Notes: generated by a model not told the origin, from the sequence alone. Counted from the stretch's first letter, positions 1-6,132 are shown. The stretch: 9,785 nt of DNA from Minisyncoccota bacterium (GCA_022843645.1 JALHNF010000027.1:1-9785); one strand, 5' to 3'. Translations and numbers: made by a program.

Positions 1-1274
1 TATTTAGAAGCCACAAGCCGCTCCGACACAAGATTCATTTCACCTGCGCCGAGCGATATAATAATGGTATCTTCCCCGCTTAACGCAAGCTCACCCATAC
101 AGGCTTCCGTAAACATACGCGCATCTTTACCTTGCGAAACAAAACCATCAACAAGCATCTCTGAGCGAATGTCTCCTGGATCGACTTCGCGTGCGGCATA
201 AATTGGCGCAACGTATATGGAAGAGGCGCTATCAAAGGCATGGAGAAAGTCTTGAAAAAGAAGTTTCGTGCGTGAGTACAGGTGAGGCTGAAAGAGCGCG
301 ATGATCTTTTTGTCGCTATACTTTTTCTTAAAACCTTCGAGGGTAACTTTGATCTCAGTGGGATGGTGGCCATAGTCGTCAAACACCATGGCGCCATTTT
401 TTGTGGCACCAAGATACTCAGACCGACGCCATGTGCCAGAAAAAGTTGTAAGAATATTTTTTGATTTAGTTGCTTCTACTCCAAGAATCTGCGCAACGGA
501 AGCCGCAAGACGAGCATTTTTTTGCATATGCTCTCCAGGGACCTTGAGCTCAAAATCATATGGCAGACTCGAGACATCAATGACTTTAGCTCTCGCTTTC
601 TCTACAATGCTTTTCATGTGTGGAAGTGTTGCATCAAAGACAATGTACCCGTTCTCTGGCACAGATTCTGCAAATGTACGGAACGCATCAACAAGATTCT
701 CTATTGTTCCGTAATAATCAAGGTGGTCATTATCTATGTTTGTGATAACTGCAATAAAAGGATGCAGCTCAAGAAATGACTTCTTGTATTCGCATGCTTC
801 GACTACAAAAAGATCACTTGCGCCGTGAATAAAATTGGTGCCTCCTTGCGCAAGCAAACTCCCTACAATGACACTCGGATCTTTCCCCCCTTCACGCAAA
901 ATATGCGCGATCATCGCGGTCGTACTTGTCTTTCCGTGCGAGCCGGCGATTGCGATTGTTTTTTTGTTTTTAGATATTTGGCCAAGACCTTGTGCGTATG
1001 TGTAGCTTGGTATACCAAGCTCGCGTGAACGAAGAAGCTCTTTATCTGTGTCAGGAAGTGCGGCAGTATAAAAAATAGTGTCGATGTCTTTGGTTAAAAG
1101 CTCAGGATGATGACCAATATGGACATGGATACCTTTTTTCTCAAGCAAATCAGTGATTTTTGACTTGGTTTGGTCGCTCCCGGAAACAGTGTACCCCTCA
1201 TAAAGGAAGTGCTGCGCCAAAGCCGAAAGACCAATTCCCCCTATTCCAATACAGTAGATTTGTTGCTTCTTCAT
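1..1274 (-). CDS. murC: UDP-N-acetylmuramate--L-alanine ligase MurC (3' end at or beyond window edge)
   Basis: MurC joins L-alanine to UDP-MurNAc with ATP in the cytoplasm, the first amino-acid addition of peptidoglycan precursor synthesis. Reading from the ATG at 1274-1272, 424 codons are visible. Residues 10-15 (GIGGIG) form the N-terminal Rossmann nucleotide-sugar site, 111-119 (GSHGKTSTT) the Mur-ligase ATP P-loop, 159-163 (EACEY) and 177-189 (ITNIDNDHLDYYG) are typical central-domain motifs, and DDYGHHPTE followed by LFQPHLYSR marks the C-terminal Mur ligase domain. The last residues seen include SLGAGEMN, which normally lies close to the MurC C-terminus. The window ends in an incomplete codon beginning TA, which could be the stop or Tyr. 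The gene is divergent from infC, and an AGGT sequence lies a few bases before the ATG. Identity is secure; only the exact 3' end is unknown. Confidence 0.96.
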   Translation of the reverse strand, partial: MKKQQIYCIGIGGIGLSALAQHFLYEGYTVSGSDQTKSKITDLLEKKGIHVHIGHHPELLTKDIDTIFYTAALPDTDKELLRSRELGIPSYTYAQGLGQISKNKKTIAIAGSHGKTSTTAMIAHILREGGKDPSVIVGSLLAQGGTNFIHGASDLFVVEACEYKKSFLELHPFIAVITNIDNDHLDYYGTIENLVDAFRTFAESVPENGYIVFDATLPHMKSIVEKARAKVIDVSSLPYDFELKVPGEHMQKNARLAASVAQILGVEATKSKNILTTFSGTWRRSEYLGATKNGAMVFDDYGHHPTEIKVTLEGFKKKYSDKKIIALFQPHLYSRTKLLFQDFLHAFDSASSIYVAPIYAAREVDPGDIRSEMLVDGFVSQGKDARMFTEACMGELALSGEDTIIISLGAGEMNLVSERLVASK

Positions 1275-1284
1275 AGGTCTACCT

Positions 1285-1290
1285 ATTGTA
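1285..1290 (-). promoter_or_regulatory. Putative murC -10 element, near-leaderless
   Basis: On the minus strand the hexamer TACAAT ends 10 bases before the murC ATG, so transcription would start about 4 nt upstream of the start codon. No good -35 is visible. The spacing matches the pattern seen at other genes in this window, which is the main support. Confidence 0.4.
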
Positions 1291-1314
1291 TACGGAAATA
1301 CGCACATGAATATA

Positions 1315-1343
1315 TTGACCAAAAATGATTTTCGGAGTATAGT
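1315..1343 (+). promoter_or_regulatory. infC-rpmI-rplT promoter (TTGACC-N17-TATAGT)
   Basis: A near-consensus sigma70-type promoter: -35 TTGACC at 1315-1320, a 17-base spacer, and -10 TATAGT at 1338-1343. The expected transcription start is about 1349-1352. It lies directly upstream of the translation-factor cluster and is the best promoter in the window. The predicted start falls just after the GTG at 1346 that opens the infC frame, which casts doubt on that codon as the translation start. Confidence 0.7.
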
Positions 1344-1345
1344 AA

Positions 1346-1900
1346 GTGTCACTTAGTAACCTATTTTCGTTCACCACTTTGAAAGAAAAAGATAAAACCA
1401 AAATCAATGAGCAGATACGCGCTCGCGAAGTGCGTGTCATTGACCCGCAAGGTGGAAACTTGGGAGTTCTAAGTATCGAGGATGCGCTCCGGCGCGCCCG
1501 AGAGTTACAGCTTGACCTTATTGAAGTAAGTCCTGGTGCTGTGCCCCCTATCGCAAAGATAATGGACTATGGCAAATACCAGTACGACGTTTCAAAAAAG
1601 CTTAAAGAAGTAAAAGCGAAAGCAAAAGTCACTGAGACCAAAAGTCTGCAGGTAAAACTAGGGACCGGAGATAATGATCTCGAAATCAAGGCAAAGCAAG
1701 CCTCAAAATGGCTTAAGGAAGGGCATCGTGTACAGTTTGATCTCTACCTCAAAGGCCGAGAGAAATACCTAGAGGAGTCATTCCTAAAAGCCCGCCTTGA
1801 AAGAGTTCTCATTCTTCTCACCGAAGACTATAAAATAGCTGAGCCAATCAAAAAAACTCCAAAAGGAGGGTTCATGGTCACCATTGAACGAAAAAAATAG
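1346..1900 (+). CDS. infC: Translation initiation factor IF-3
   Basis: IF-3 binds the 30S subunit, keeps it apart from 50S and checks the start codon-initiator tRNA pairing. The frame encodes up to 184 residues. Typical family segments are INEQIRAREVRVID near residue 20 (start of the N domain), LIEVSPGAVPPIAKIMDYGKY around 58-78, and the C domain from about residue 95 with the ALxxxGHRVQF-like and KGRE motifs and a basic tail. The frame opens with GTG at 1346, directly after an in-frame TAA, with GGAG eight bases upstream. However, the strong promoter predicts an RNA start at about 1350, which would remove this GTG. TTG at 1379 would give 173 residues and an N-terminus (KEKDKTKINEQIR) that fits normal IF-3 better. 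A non-AUG start suits the family, since E. coli infC uses AUU for autoregulation. It is followed by rpmI after 5 bases. Confidence 0.95.
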   Translation: MSLSNLFSFTTLKEKDKTKINEQIRAREVRVIDPQGGNLGVLSIEDALRRARELQLDLIEVSPGAVPPIAKIMDYGKYQYDVSKKLKEVKAKAKVTETKSLQVKLGTGDNDLEIKAKQASKWLKEGHRVQFDLYLKGREKYLEESFLKARLERVLILLTEDYKIAEPIKKTPKGGFMVTIERKK

Positions 1901-1905
1901 GCGTT

Positions 1906-2097
1906 ATGAAAACAAACAAATCATATACAAAAAGACTCAAAGTTACGAAAAACGGAAAGATCCTCGGAAAAGCTCCTGGATTCAACCACTACAACGCAAA
2001 GCAAAAGCGATCAAAGCAGCTTGCCGGCAAGAAGCCTGTTGTGTTCAACATGACAGCACGTGAAAAACGACAATTCCTCCCAGGACTTGTAAAATAG
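1906..2097 (+). CDS. rpmI: 50S ribosomal protein L35 (bL35)
   Basis: A 63-residue, highly basic protein of the large ribosomal subunit. The N-terminal MKTNKSYTKRLKVTKNGKI stretch matches the L35 MKTKSAAAKRF..TGSGKI pattern, followed by a GFNHYNAKQKRSKQL segment in the place of the family's H.L.KKS.KRKR.L, and a C-terminal EKRQFLPGL close to the usual KR...LP. The size is normal for L35. It sits 5 bases after infC and 25 bases before rplT, the conserved infC-rpmI-rplT order. No clear Shine-Dalgarno is visible, so translation may depend on coupling to infC. Confidence 0.95.
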   Translation: MKTNKSYTKRLKVTKNGKILGKAPGFNHYNAKQKRSKQLAGKKPVVFNMTAREKRQFLPGLVK

Positions 2098-2107
2098 TCA
2101 CATTTTA

Positions 2108-2113
2108 TATAAT
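2108..2113 (+). promoter_or_regulatory. Possible internal -10 for rplT, near-leaderless
   Basis: A perfect TATAAT ends 9 bases before the rplT ATG, in the 25-base gap after rpmI. The predicted RNA would start about 3 nt upstream of the ATG. The -35 region (ACTTGT at 17-base spacing, or TTGTAA at 15) is weak. The gap is AT-rich, so chance occurrence is possible; the match in position to the other genes is what raises interest. Confidence 0.4.
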
Positions 2114-2122
2114 CTACGAATT

Positions 2123-2467
2123 ATGCCACGAGTAAAAAAAGGAACTATTGGTGCGAAACGACGGCGATCAGTGCTTAAAAAAGCAAAAGGATTCCGAAAC
2201 GCACGAAGTACCAAAGAACGACAAGCAAAAGTAGCGCTCACAAAAGCTGGCGTATACGCATTTGCACACCGAAAAGACAAGAAGAATGACTTTCGCCGTC
2301 TTTGGAGTGTACGCCTCAATGCCGCTCTTCGAGAAAACGGATCAACATACAGCACATTTATTGGCAAAGCAAAAAAAGCAGGAGTTATCCTAAACAGAAA
2401 GATGCTCTCTGAAATAGCTGCCGAACATCCAGACCTCTTTAAAAAGATTCTTGAGAAAGTGAAATAA
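2123..2467 (+). CDS. rplT: 50S ribosomal protein L20 (bL20)
   Basis: A 114-residue basic protein, the normal L20 length, needed early in 50S assembly and bound to 23S rRNA. It begins MPRVKKGTIGAKRRRSVLKKAKGF and continues with the conserved AFAHRKDKKNDFRRLWSVRLNAALRENG-type core (positions about 45-75), YSTFIGKAKKAGVILNRKMLSEIA and a DLFKKIL C-terminus. It is the last gene of the infC cluster, with the terminator stem beginning directly after its stop. In other bacteria L20 represses this operon by binding its leader; no such structure was identified here. No Shine-Dalgarno precedes the ATG. Confidence 0.97.
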   Translation: MPRVKKGTIGAKRRRSVLKKAKGFRNARSTKERQAKVALTKAGVYAFAHRKDKKNDFRRLWSVRLNAALRENGSTYSTFIGKAKKAGVILNRKMLSEIAAEHPDLFKKILEKVK

Positions 2468-2503
2468 TTCAAAAAAGCCACCGCAAAAGGTGGCTTTTTT
2501 GAA
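2468..2503. terminator. Bidirectional intrinsic terminator between rplT and the SLOG-like gene
   Basis: A perfect 15-base inverted repeat (2468-2482 and 2489-2503) flanks a 6-base loop. The core GCCACC/GGTGGC stem is bordered by six A on one side and six T on the other, so it can stop transcription from both directions. It serves the infC-rpmI-rplT operon on the plus strand and the three-gene operon ending at 2516 on the minus strand. Confidence 0.93.
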
Positions 2504-2515
2504 TTTGTATATAAA

Positions 2516-3100
2516 CTAGAGAACCCCTGATTCAATACGATCGATTTTTACAAGCTCTACTACTTTTTCTACTAACCGCGCAGGATCTGTATCAAAAACA
2601 ATCTTTGGATTTGGACGATTACCTTTTGCAATGATGTTTTGAATTACCTCATCCGTTGCCCAGTCTCCCTGCAATACACCGATTGGCTTGTTGTCTTCGA
2701 ATGCGATAGTGAATTCGTGAATAGTACCGATACGCCCACATCCAACAATGACGGCTTCACATGAACGTATAAGAAGCAAGTCGCGCCCTGGAAATCCAAA
2801 CCCGGTGTACACCACTAAGTCCATGTAGTCTGGTGGCAACTTGTATACATCTTTATGCTCTTTTACGTTTGCTGCAGGAGAAAGACCTATTGAGATACCC
2901 CCCTCCGACTTTGCACCCATTGCCGACCATAAAGGAAAGCCTGTTGTTGCACCCGTAACAAGTACAGCACCCTTTTTGCCAATTTGTCTTCCAAGCTCAA
3001 TTGCCTTTTCCCGGGCATCGATACCACAGTGTCCAATATCAGCAGCACCAGAGACACACAGGACCACTGGAGTTTCTTTATGAATAGTCATAACAATCAT
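2516..3100 (-). CDS. SLOG/LOG-like Rossmann nucleotide-binding protein (TIGR00725-type)
   Basis: A 194-residue protein of the SLOG superfamily, which holds LOG phosphoribohydrolases and uncharacterised nucleotide-ligand-binding proteins. Visible elements are a first beta strand VVLCVSGAADIG (12-23), VLVTGATTGFP (46-56), GRDLLLIRSCEAVIV (105-119) and the glycine motif GCGRIGTIHEF (120-130), ending in the IGVLQGD strand. It lacks the strict PGGxGTxxE motif of active cytokinin-type LOG enzymes, so enzymatic activity is not assured. The first ATG (3100-3098) overlaps the upstream metallo-beta-lactamase stop by 4 bases (ATGA), suggesting coupled translation. A second ATG three codons later is an alternative start. 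The ligand is unknown. Confidence 0.8.
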   Translation of the reverse strand: MIVMTIHKETPVVLCVSGAADIGHCGIDAREKAIELGRQIGKKGAVLVTGATTGFPLWSAMGAKSEGGISIGLSPAANVKEHKDVYKLPPDYMDLVVYTGFGFPGRDLLLIRSCEAVIVGCGRIGTIHEFTIAFEDNKPIGVLQGDWATDEVIQNIIAKGNRPNPKIVFDTDPARLVEKVVELVKIDRIESGVL

Positions 3101-4479
3101 TGTACCAGTGAAATTGTAACTTTGTCACCTTTGTCTGGCACCACCGCGTCTACATCAAATGAGTCCTTAATACGTTGAGCCAAGAAAAGCGCAGAGCGAA
3201 GCTCGCCTAAAATCACAAACACTTTTTTGAGCCGTCCCACCATTGGCTCAACAAACGCAACTAGGTCGTCTGAATCTTTGTGTGCAGAGTACCCACTTAA
3301 GACTTCAATTTTTGCCTTGACTTCAACCTCAACACCATAAATACGAACCTGCTTGATGCCATCGACGAGGACTCGCGCAAGTGTCCCTGGTGCCTGATAG
3401 CCAACAATAAGAAATGTTGCATGTGGGTTTCCGAGATAATTTTTCGCATGATGCACGACACGCCCCCCGTTCATCATTCCCGCACCCGCAATGATAATTT
3501 TTGGACCAGGGAGGTCTTTAAGCGCTTTTGACTCTTCACTATCTTGTATCCTTGTTAACCCAGGAAAATTAAAAATGTCGTCTGTGCGTATCTTATTCTG
3601 CGCATCACTGTTTAGGTACTTTGTATGCCGCTTGAAAACATCCGTGACTTTTATAGCAAGTGGAGAGTCAAGGTACATAGGGACCTGTGGCAGCTCGCCT
3701 TTTTCAACCATTTCATTGAGCTCAAATAAAAGCTCCTGTGTGCGCTCGACCGAAAAAGCAGGAATGACGAGTATGCCCTTTGTCTGTACTGTGTGCAAAA
3801 CAGAGGCTTTAAGTTTTTCTTTTCTTTCGAAATGAAGCTCATGATTACGATCACCGTAGACACTTTCAATAGCGAGATAGTCGATATCTCTCATTACTTC
3901 CGTATCACTAAGAAGCGTCGATGGAGTATTACCAAGATCTCCTGTAAATGCAATCTTCTTGCCTTGATACGAAAACACAACCATCGCTGACCCTAAAATA
4001 TGCCCTGCATCGCGGAATGACACAGAGAGCGGCTCACCATCACAGTCAAACAGAATTGCCTCATGATAGTCTTTTGTATTCCAGCGAGCAAGCGCATGGT
4101 CTATATCTTCTTGCAGATACAACGCCTCTCGCCCTGCTTCCTCGGCGGCCCTATTAATAATCTTCATGCTATCTATCATCACAAGCTCCCCTATTTCTTT
4201 TGTAGGAGGAGTAGAATAAATCTGTCCACGAAATCCATCTTTTAAAAGCTTTGGAATACGACCGACATGATCTAAGTGGCCGTGTGTAACAAACAGCACA
4301 TCAACAGATGCCGGATCATACGCAAAAGGTTCATGATTTGTCTCTTCGGCGTACCGTGTTCCTTGTTCGAGCCCACAGTCTATTAAAAACTTCTTCTCAC
4401 CAAATTCGATCAAAAAGTTTGAGCCTGTCACCGAGCGGGCGCCACTTATAAACGAGATATTGACGTAATTATTTTTCAT
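3097..4479 (-). CDS. Beta-CASP metallo-beta-lactamase-fold nuclease (CPSF73/YSH1-like RNase)
   Basis: A 460-residue protein with the complete two-domain layout of beta-CASP nucleases, which cut RNA (sometimes DNA) using two zinc ions. It begins with GARSVTGSNFLIE (13-25), followed by the zinc motif HGHLDH (66-71), DAGHILGSA with H160, FTGDLG with D181, and ESVYGDR (205-211), the beta-CASP motif A region. IPAFSVERTQELL (239-251) and AGAGMMNGGRVVHH (331-344) lie in the beta-CASP domain, and H400 in SGYSAH is the final metal/catalytic histidine. All key residues appear present, so it should be active. It is closest in style to archaeal and bacterial CPSF-like RNases rather than RNase J, which is longer. 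The start overlaps the previous gene by 11 bases and the stop overlaps the next by 4. Confidence 0.92.
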   Translation of the reverse strand: MKNNYVNISFISGARSVTGSNFLIEFGEKKFLIDCGLEQGTRYAEETNHEPFAYDPASVDVLFVTHGHLDHVGRIPKLLKDGFRGQIYSTPPTKEIGELVMIDSMKIINRAAEEAGREALYLQEDIDHALARWNTKDYHEAILFDCDGEPLSVSFRDAGHILGSAMVVFSYQGKKIAFTGDLGNTPSTLLSDTEVMRDIDYLAIESVYGDRNHELHFERKEKLKASVLHTVQTKGILVIPAFSVERTQELLFELNEMVEKGELPQVPMYLDSPLAIKVTDVFKRHTKYLNSDAQNKIRTDDIFNFPGLTRIQDSEESKALKDLPGPKIIIAGAGMMNGGRVVHHAKNYLGNPHATFLIVGYQAPGTLARVLVDGIKQVRIYGVEVEVKAKIEVLSGYSAHKDSDDLVAFVEPMVGRLKKVFVILGELRSALFLAQRIKDSFDVDAVVPDKGDKVTISLVQ

Positions 4480-4861
4480 AGGTAAATACTGTACGAGTTA
4501 CTAAAAGCGCCACAATACCACCAACCATATCGTGTACGAGATCAGCGATTGTATCTATAAGACTAAATCTATCGAACTGATATGTGATATTTAAGTACAT
4601 TTCAAAGACTTCCCACAAAGCACCTATAGCAAGCACAAAAAGAAGTACCAAAAGCCACACAACATCGCGGGGCAAAGCATCAAAATATAGCCGTAGAGAG
4701 AGCATACCTAGAAGCCCAACCGTAAACCCGCCAAATAAGTGCATAGGAATATCAAACCACGGAAGATAGAAGTAGGTGTCGTGCGCGAGAGCATACATAT
4801 GTGTGGCAAGAATGAGAATCGAAGCGCACGCAGTGAGAGACAAGAGAAATCGTACAGACAT
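4469..4861 (-). CDS. Small membrane protein, YjdF/DUF2238- or VanZ-like
   Basis: A 130-residue hydrophobic protein with about four transmembrane helices (near residues 4-22, 41-60, 66-84 and 109-124). Conserved-looking polar residues sit in or next to helices: D37-I-P-M-H41 before helix 2, W83-E84-x-x-E87 at the end of helix 3, and D103, D107 and D111 before helix 4. This order (H..FG, ALWE..E, D...D...D..GG) resembles the YjdF/DUF2238 family of unknown function; the VanZ-like superfamily is an alternative. The ATG at 4861 follows an extended -10 element by 6 bases and has no Shine-Dalgarno, so a leaderless message is likely. It is the first gene of the three-gene minus-strand operon. Function unknown. 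Confidence 0.75.
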   Translation of the reverse strand: MSVRFLLSLTACASILILATHMYALAHDTYFYLPWFDIPMHLFGGFTVGLLGMLSLRLYFDALPRDVVWLLVLLFVLAIGALWEVFEMYLNITYQFDRFSLIDTIADLVHDMVGGIVALLVTRTVFTYEK

Positions 4862-4867
4862 GTGTGT

Positions 4868-4876
4868 ATTGTATCA
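4868..4876 (-). promoter_or_regulatory. Extended -10 promoter (TGATACAAT) of the membrane protein operon
   Basis: On the minus strand TGA-TACAAT forms an extended -10 whose last base is 6 bases before the ATG at 4861. The predicted transcription start is at, or within a base of, the start codon. The -35 position would fall inside the terminator stem at 4888-4921 and has no consensus match, which is tolerable for an extended -10 promoter. Confidence 0.6.
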
Positions 4877-4887
4877 GAGGGGAATAT

Positions 4888-4921
4888 AAAAAACACCACC
4901 TATTTCTAGGTGGTGTTTTTT
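4888..4921. terminator. Bidirectional intrinsic terminator upstream of the membrane protein operon
   Basis: A perfect 14-base inverted repeat (4888-4901 and 4908-4921) with a 6-base loop, core CACCACCT/AGGTGGTG, flanked by A6 and T6 tracts. On the minus strand it ends transcripts coming from ndk and the SRPBCC gene, and separates them from the extended -10 promoter about 12 bases further on. It could also stop plus-strand transcription. Confidence 0.9.
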
Positions 4922-5060
4922 ATAGGTGCCTACAGGTGTACCTGAACTATATAATTCAAGTGGGATCGCTCATATGTATACCACGGTACACACGGATATT
5001 GCATTCCCCTACCAAGGTTTAAGAAAGATACACATGCGACACCTGTTTCTAGTATACGCT
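4922..5060. other. Gene-free 139-base spacer before the terminator
   Basis: Between the SRPBCC stop and the terminator there is no convincing gene. On the minus strand this would be an unusually long 3' untranslated region. It holds an imperfect palindrome around 4944-4957 (TGAA-C-TATATA-A-TTCA) that includes TATAAT on the plus strand at 4950-4955, and a 24-codon minus-strand ATG frame (5004-4930) with no family signal. No tRNA cloverleaf was recognised. A small RNA is possible but unsupported. Confidence 0.4.
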
Positions 5061-5504
5061 CTAGATCTCTTCCGTCAACACTTTCAAATTATGGAGAAAA
5101 TTCTTGGCTTCAAGCTCATTAATTTTTGCCATAGCCGTCAATCGTACCCGCTCTGCTACTGTTTGAGGAGGCTTGTATGTCACCGTAAGTGTCACAATAG
5201 TGACCCCATTTTCTTCTTTAAGCTCATATTCCCACTCGCTCTCAGCATCGCCGAGCGTGCGCGCAGAATACACTTTTGGAGATTCCAACTGCTTTACTTC
5301 CCACACACCATCGAGTGTGACGCCGAGCATTTTGTATCTGTAATTGTAGGTCGACCCTTCTTTCAGAGGCATGTCAGAGATATTTGTGTTTTCTATTGAG
5401 CCCGTCATCGCTTTTGGTGTTTGCATCGGGTCGACAATAAAATCAAATACTTTCTGTATAGGAGCCTTAATGGTTTCCGTAGCAACAATAACCAGCTCTT
5501 GCAT
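5061..5504 (-). CDS. SRPBCC (START/Bet v1-like) fold protein
   Basis: A 147-residue protein with the usual shape of the SRPBCC ligand-binding superfamily. An N-terminal beta strand and helix read TIKAPIQKVFDFIVDP (about 11-26). A run of alternating strands follows: GSTYNYRYKMLGVTLDGVWEVKQLE, then EYELKEENGVTIVTLTVTY. The protein closes with a long C-terminal helix (from about residue 117, ERVRLTAMAKINELEAKNFLHNLKVL). Members bind hydrophobic ligands in a cavity, but the ligand and role here cannot be read from sequence. The ATG shares one base with the ndk stop (TAATG), so translation may be coupled. An extended -10 sits inside the last ndk codons, suggesting it can also be made from its own leaderless RNA. 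Confidence 0.85.
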   Translation of the reverse strand: MQELVIVATETIKAPIQKVFDFIVDPMQTPKAMTGSIENTNISDMPLKEGSTYNYRYKMLGVTLDGVWEVKQLESPKVYSARTLGDAESEWEYELKEENGVTIVTLTVTYKPPQTVAERVRLTAMAKINELEAKNFLHNLKVLTEEI

Positions 5505-6106
5505 TATTCAAGTATACCATCGATATTAACGTCGTAGAGGATGGCGTCTTGAATATGATTGTAGGAAATAATTTCATTCTCCTTAAACCAAATAGGGATT
5601 TCTCGCATTGCCTCTTCAGGAGACTCAGAGCAGTGGACAAGATTTCGAACGGCACGATTATCGAGATTCGCAACATCATATGAATCGAGCGTTAAGTCGC
5701 CACGAATTGTTCCTACGTCAGATGTTGTTGGTTCTGTGCCCCCAACGAGCTTTGTAACAATGGCAACAGACTTGTTTCCCTCAAGCACAAGACAAAGAGA
5801 TGGGCCAGCCATCATGTATTTTGCCAGCGCTCTCACTATATCTTTACCATATTCAATAGGCTCTTTCTCTGCTTTCTTGCCTTGCGCTTCAAGGTTTGCA
5901 ACCATTCCCTTTCCTTTTCGCTCAAACCACTCATCATTTTTATTATAGTGTGTAAAGCATTGATCTTCTGTAGCTACAACCATCTTCATTGCGACAGTCT
6001 TGAGTCCAACTTTCTCGAATCGAGACAAAATATCCCCTACAAGACCACGTTGAATAGCATCTGGCTTTAAAATTACAAATGTTCGTTCTTTCTTTGGATG
6101 TGTCAT
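5504..6106 (-). CDS. ndk: Nucleoside diphosphate kinase with internal insertion and C-terminal extension
   Basis: Ndk balances nucleoside triphosphate pools by moving the gamma phosphate from one NTP to another NDP through a phosphohistidine. Visible family motifs are TFVILKPDAIQRGLVGDI (9-26, with K14 at the ATP site), AKYMMAGPSLCLVLEG (95-110), GTIRGDL (132-138) and NLVHCSESPEEAMREIPIWF (155-174), in which H158 is the catalytic histidine. At 200 residues it is much longer than the common 140-150. The extra length is a charged segment at about 55-90 between helix 2 and the LxxYMxSGP region, plus a C-terminal tail after ENEIISY. The sequence reads HCSES where most have HGSDS. It starts 26 bases after the coupling ATPase stop, with its own extended -10. 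Confidence 0.95.
   Translation of the reverse strand: MTHPKKERTFVILKPDAIQRGLVGDILSRFEKVGLKTVAMKMVVATEDQCFTHYNKNDEWFERKGKGMVANLEAQGKKAEKEPIEYGKDIVRALAKYMMAGPSLCLVLEGNKSVAIVTKLVGGTEPTTSDVGTIRGDLTLDSYDVANLDNRAVRNLVHCSESPEEAMREIPIWFKENEIISYNHIQDAILYDVNIDGILE
5511..5519 (-). promoter_or_regulatory. Extended -10 (TGGTATACT) for the SRPBCC gene, inside ndk
   Basis: On the minus strand TGG-TATACT overlaps the codons for the C-terminal GIL of Ndk and ends 6 bases before the SRPBCC ATG. The predicted RNA start coincides with the A of that ATG. The geometry is the same as at the membrane-protein gene (4868-4876). The motif could be fortuitous coding sequence. Confidence 0.5.
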
Positions 6107-6115
6107 AGTGCGCCT

Positions 6116-6124
6116 AGTATATCA
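6116..6124 (-). promoter_or_regulatory. Extended -10 promoter (TGATATACT) of ndk
   Basis: In the 26-base gap after the coupling ATPase, TGA-TATACT ends 9 bases before the ndk ATG, giving a predicted leader of about 3 nt. There is no clear -35 and no strong Shine-Dalgarno. Read-through from the upstream gene is also possible, since no terminator separates them. Confidence 0.6.
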
Positions 6125-6132
6125 AAAAGTCC

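Noticed and set aside
1325..1342. Five-codon upstream frame ATG..TAG before infC as a leader peptide
   Set aside because: It lies between and over the promoter -35 and -10 and would be upstream of the predicted RNA start.
2468..2503. Inverted repeat as an insertion-sequence end or repeat family
   Set aside because: The A-tract/GC stem/T-tract layout and position between converging genes are those of a bidirectional terminator; no transposase is present.
4930..5004. 24-codon minus-strand small frame in the spacer
   Set aside because: No ribosome site, no family similarity, and length easily explained by chance.
4922..5060. Possible tRNA in the spacer
   Set aside because: No T-arm GGTTCRANYCC-like sequence or paired acceptor ends were found on either strand.
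4926..5399. 157-codon plus-strand open frame
   Set aside because: It runs antisense to the SRPBCC gene, has no domain-like pattern and is rich in Cys, His and Phe as expected of a shadow frame.
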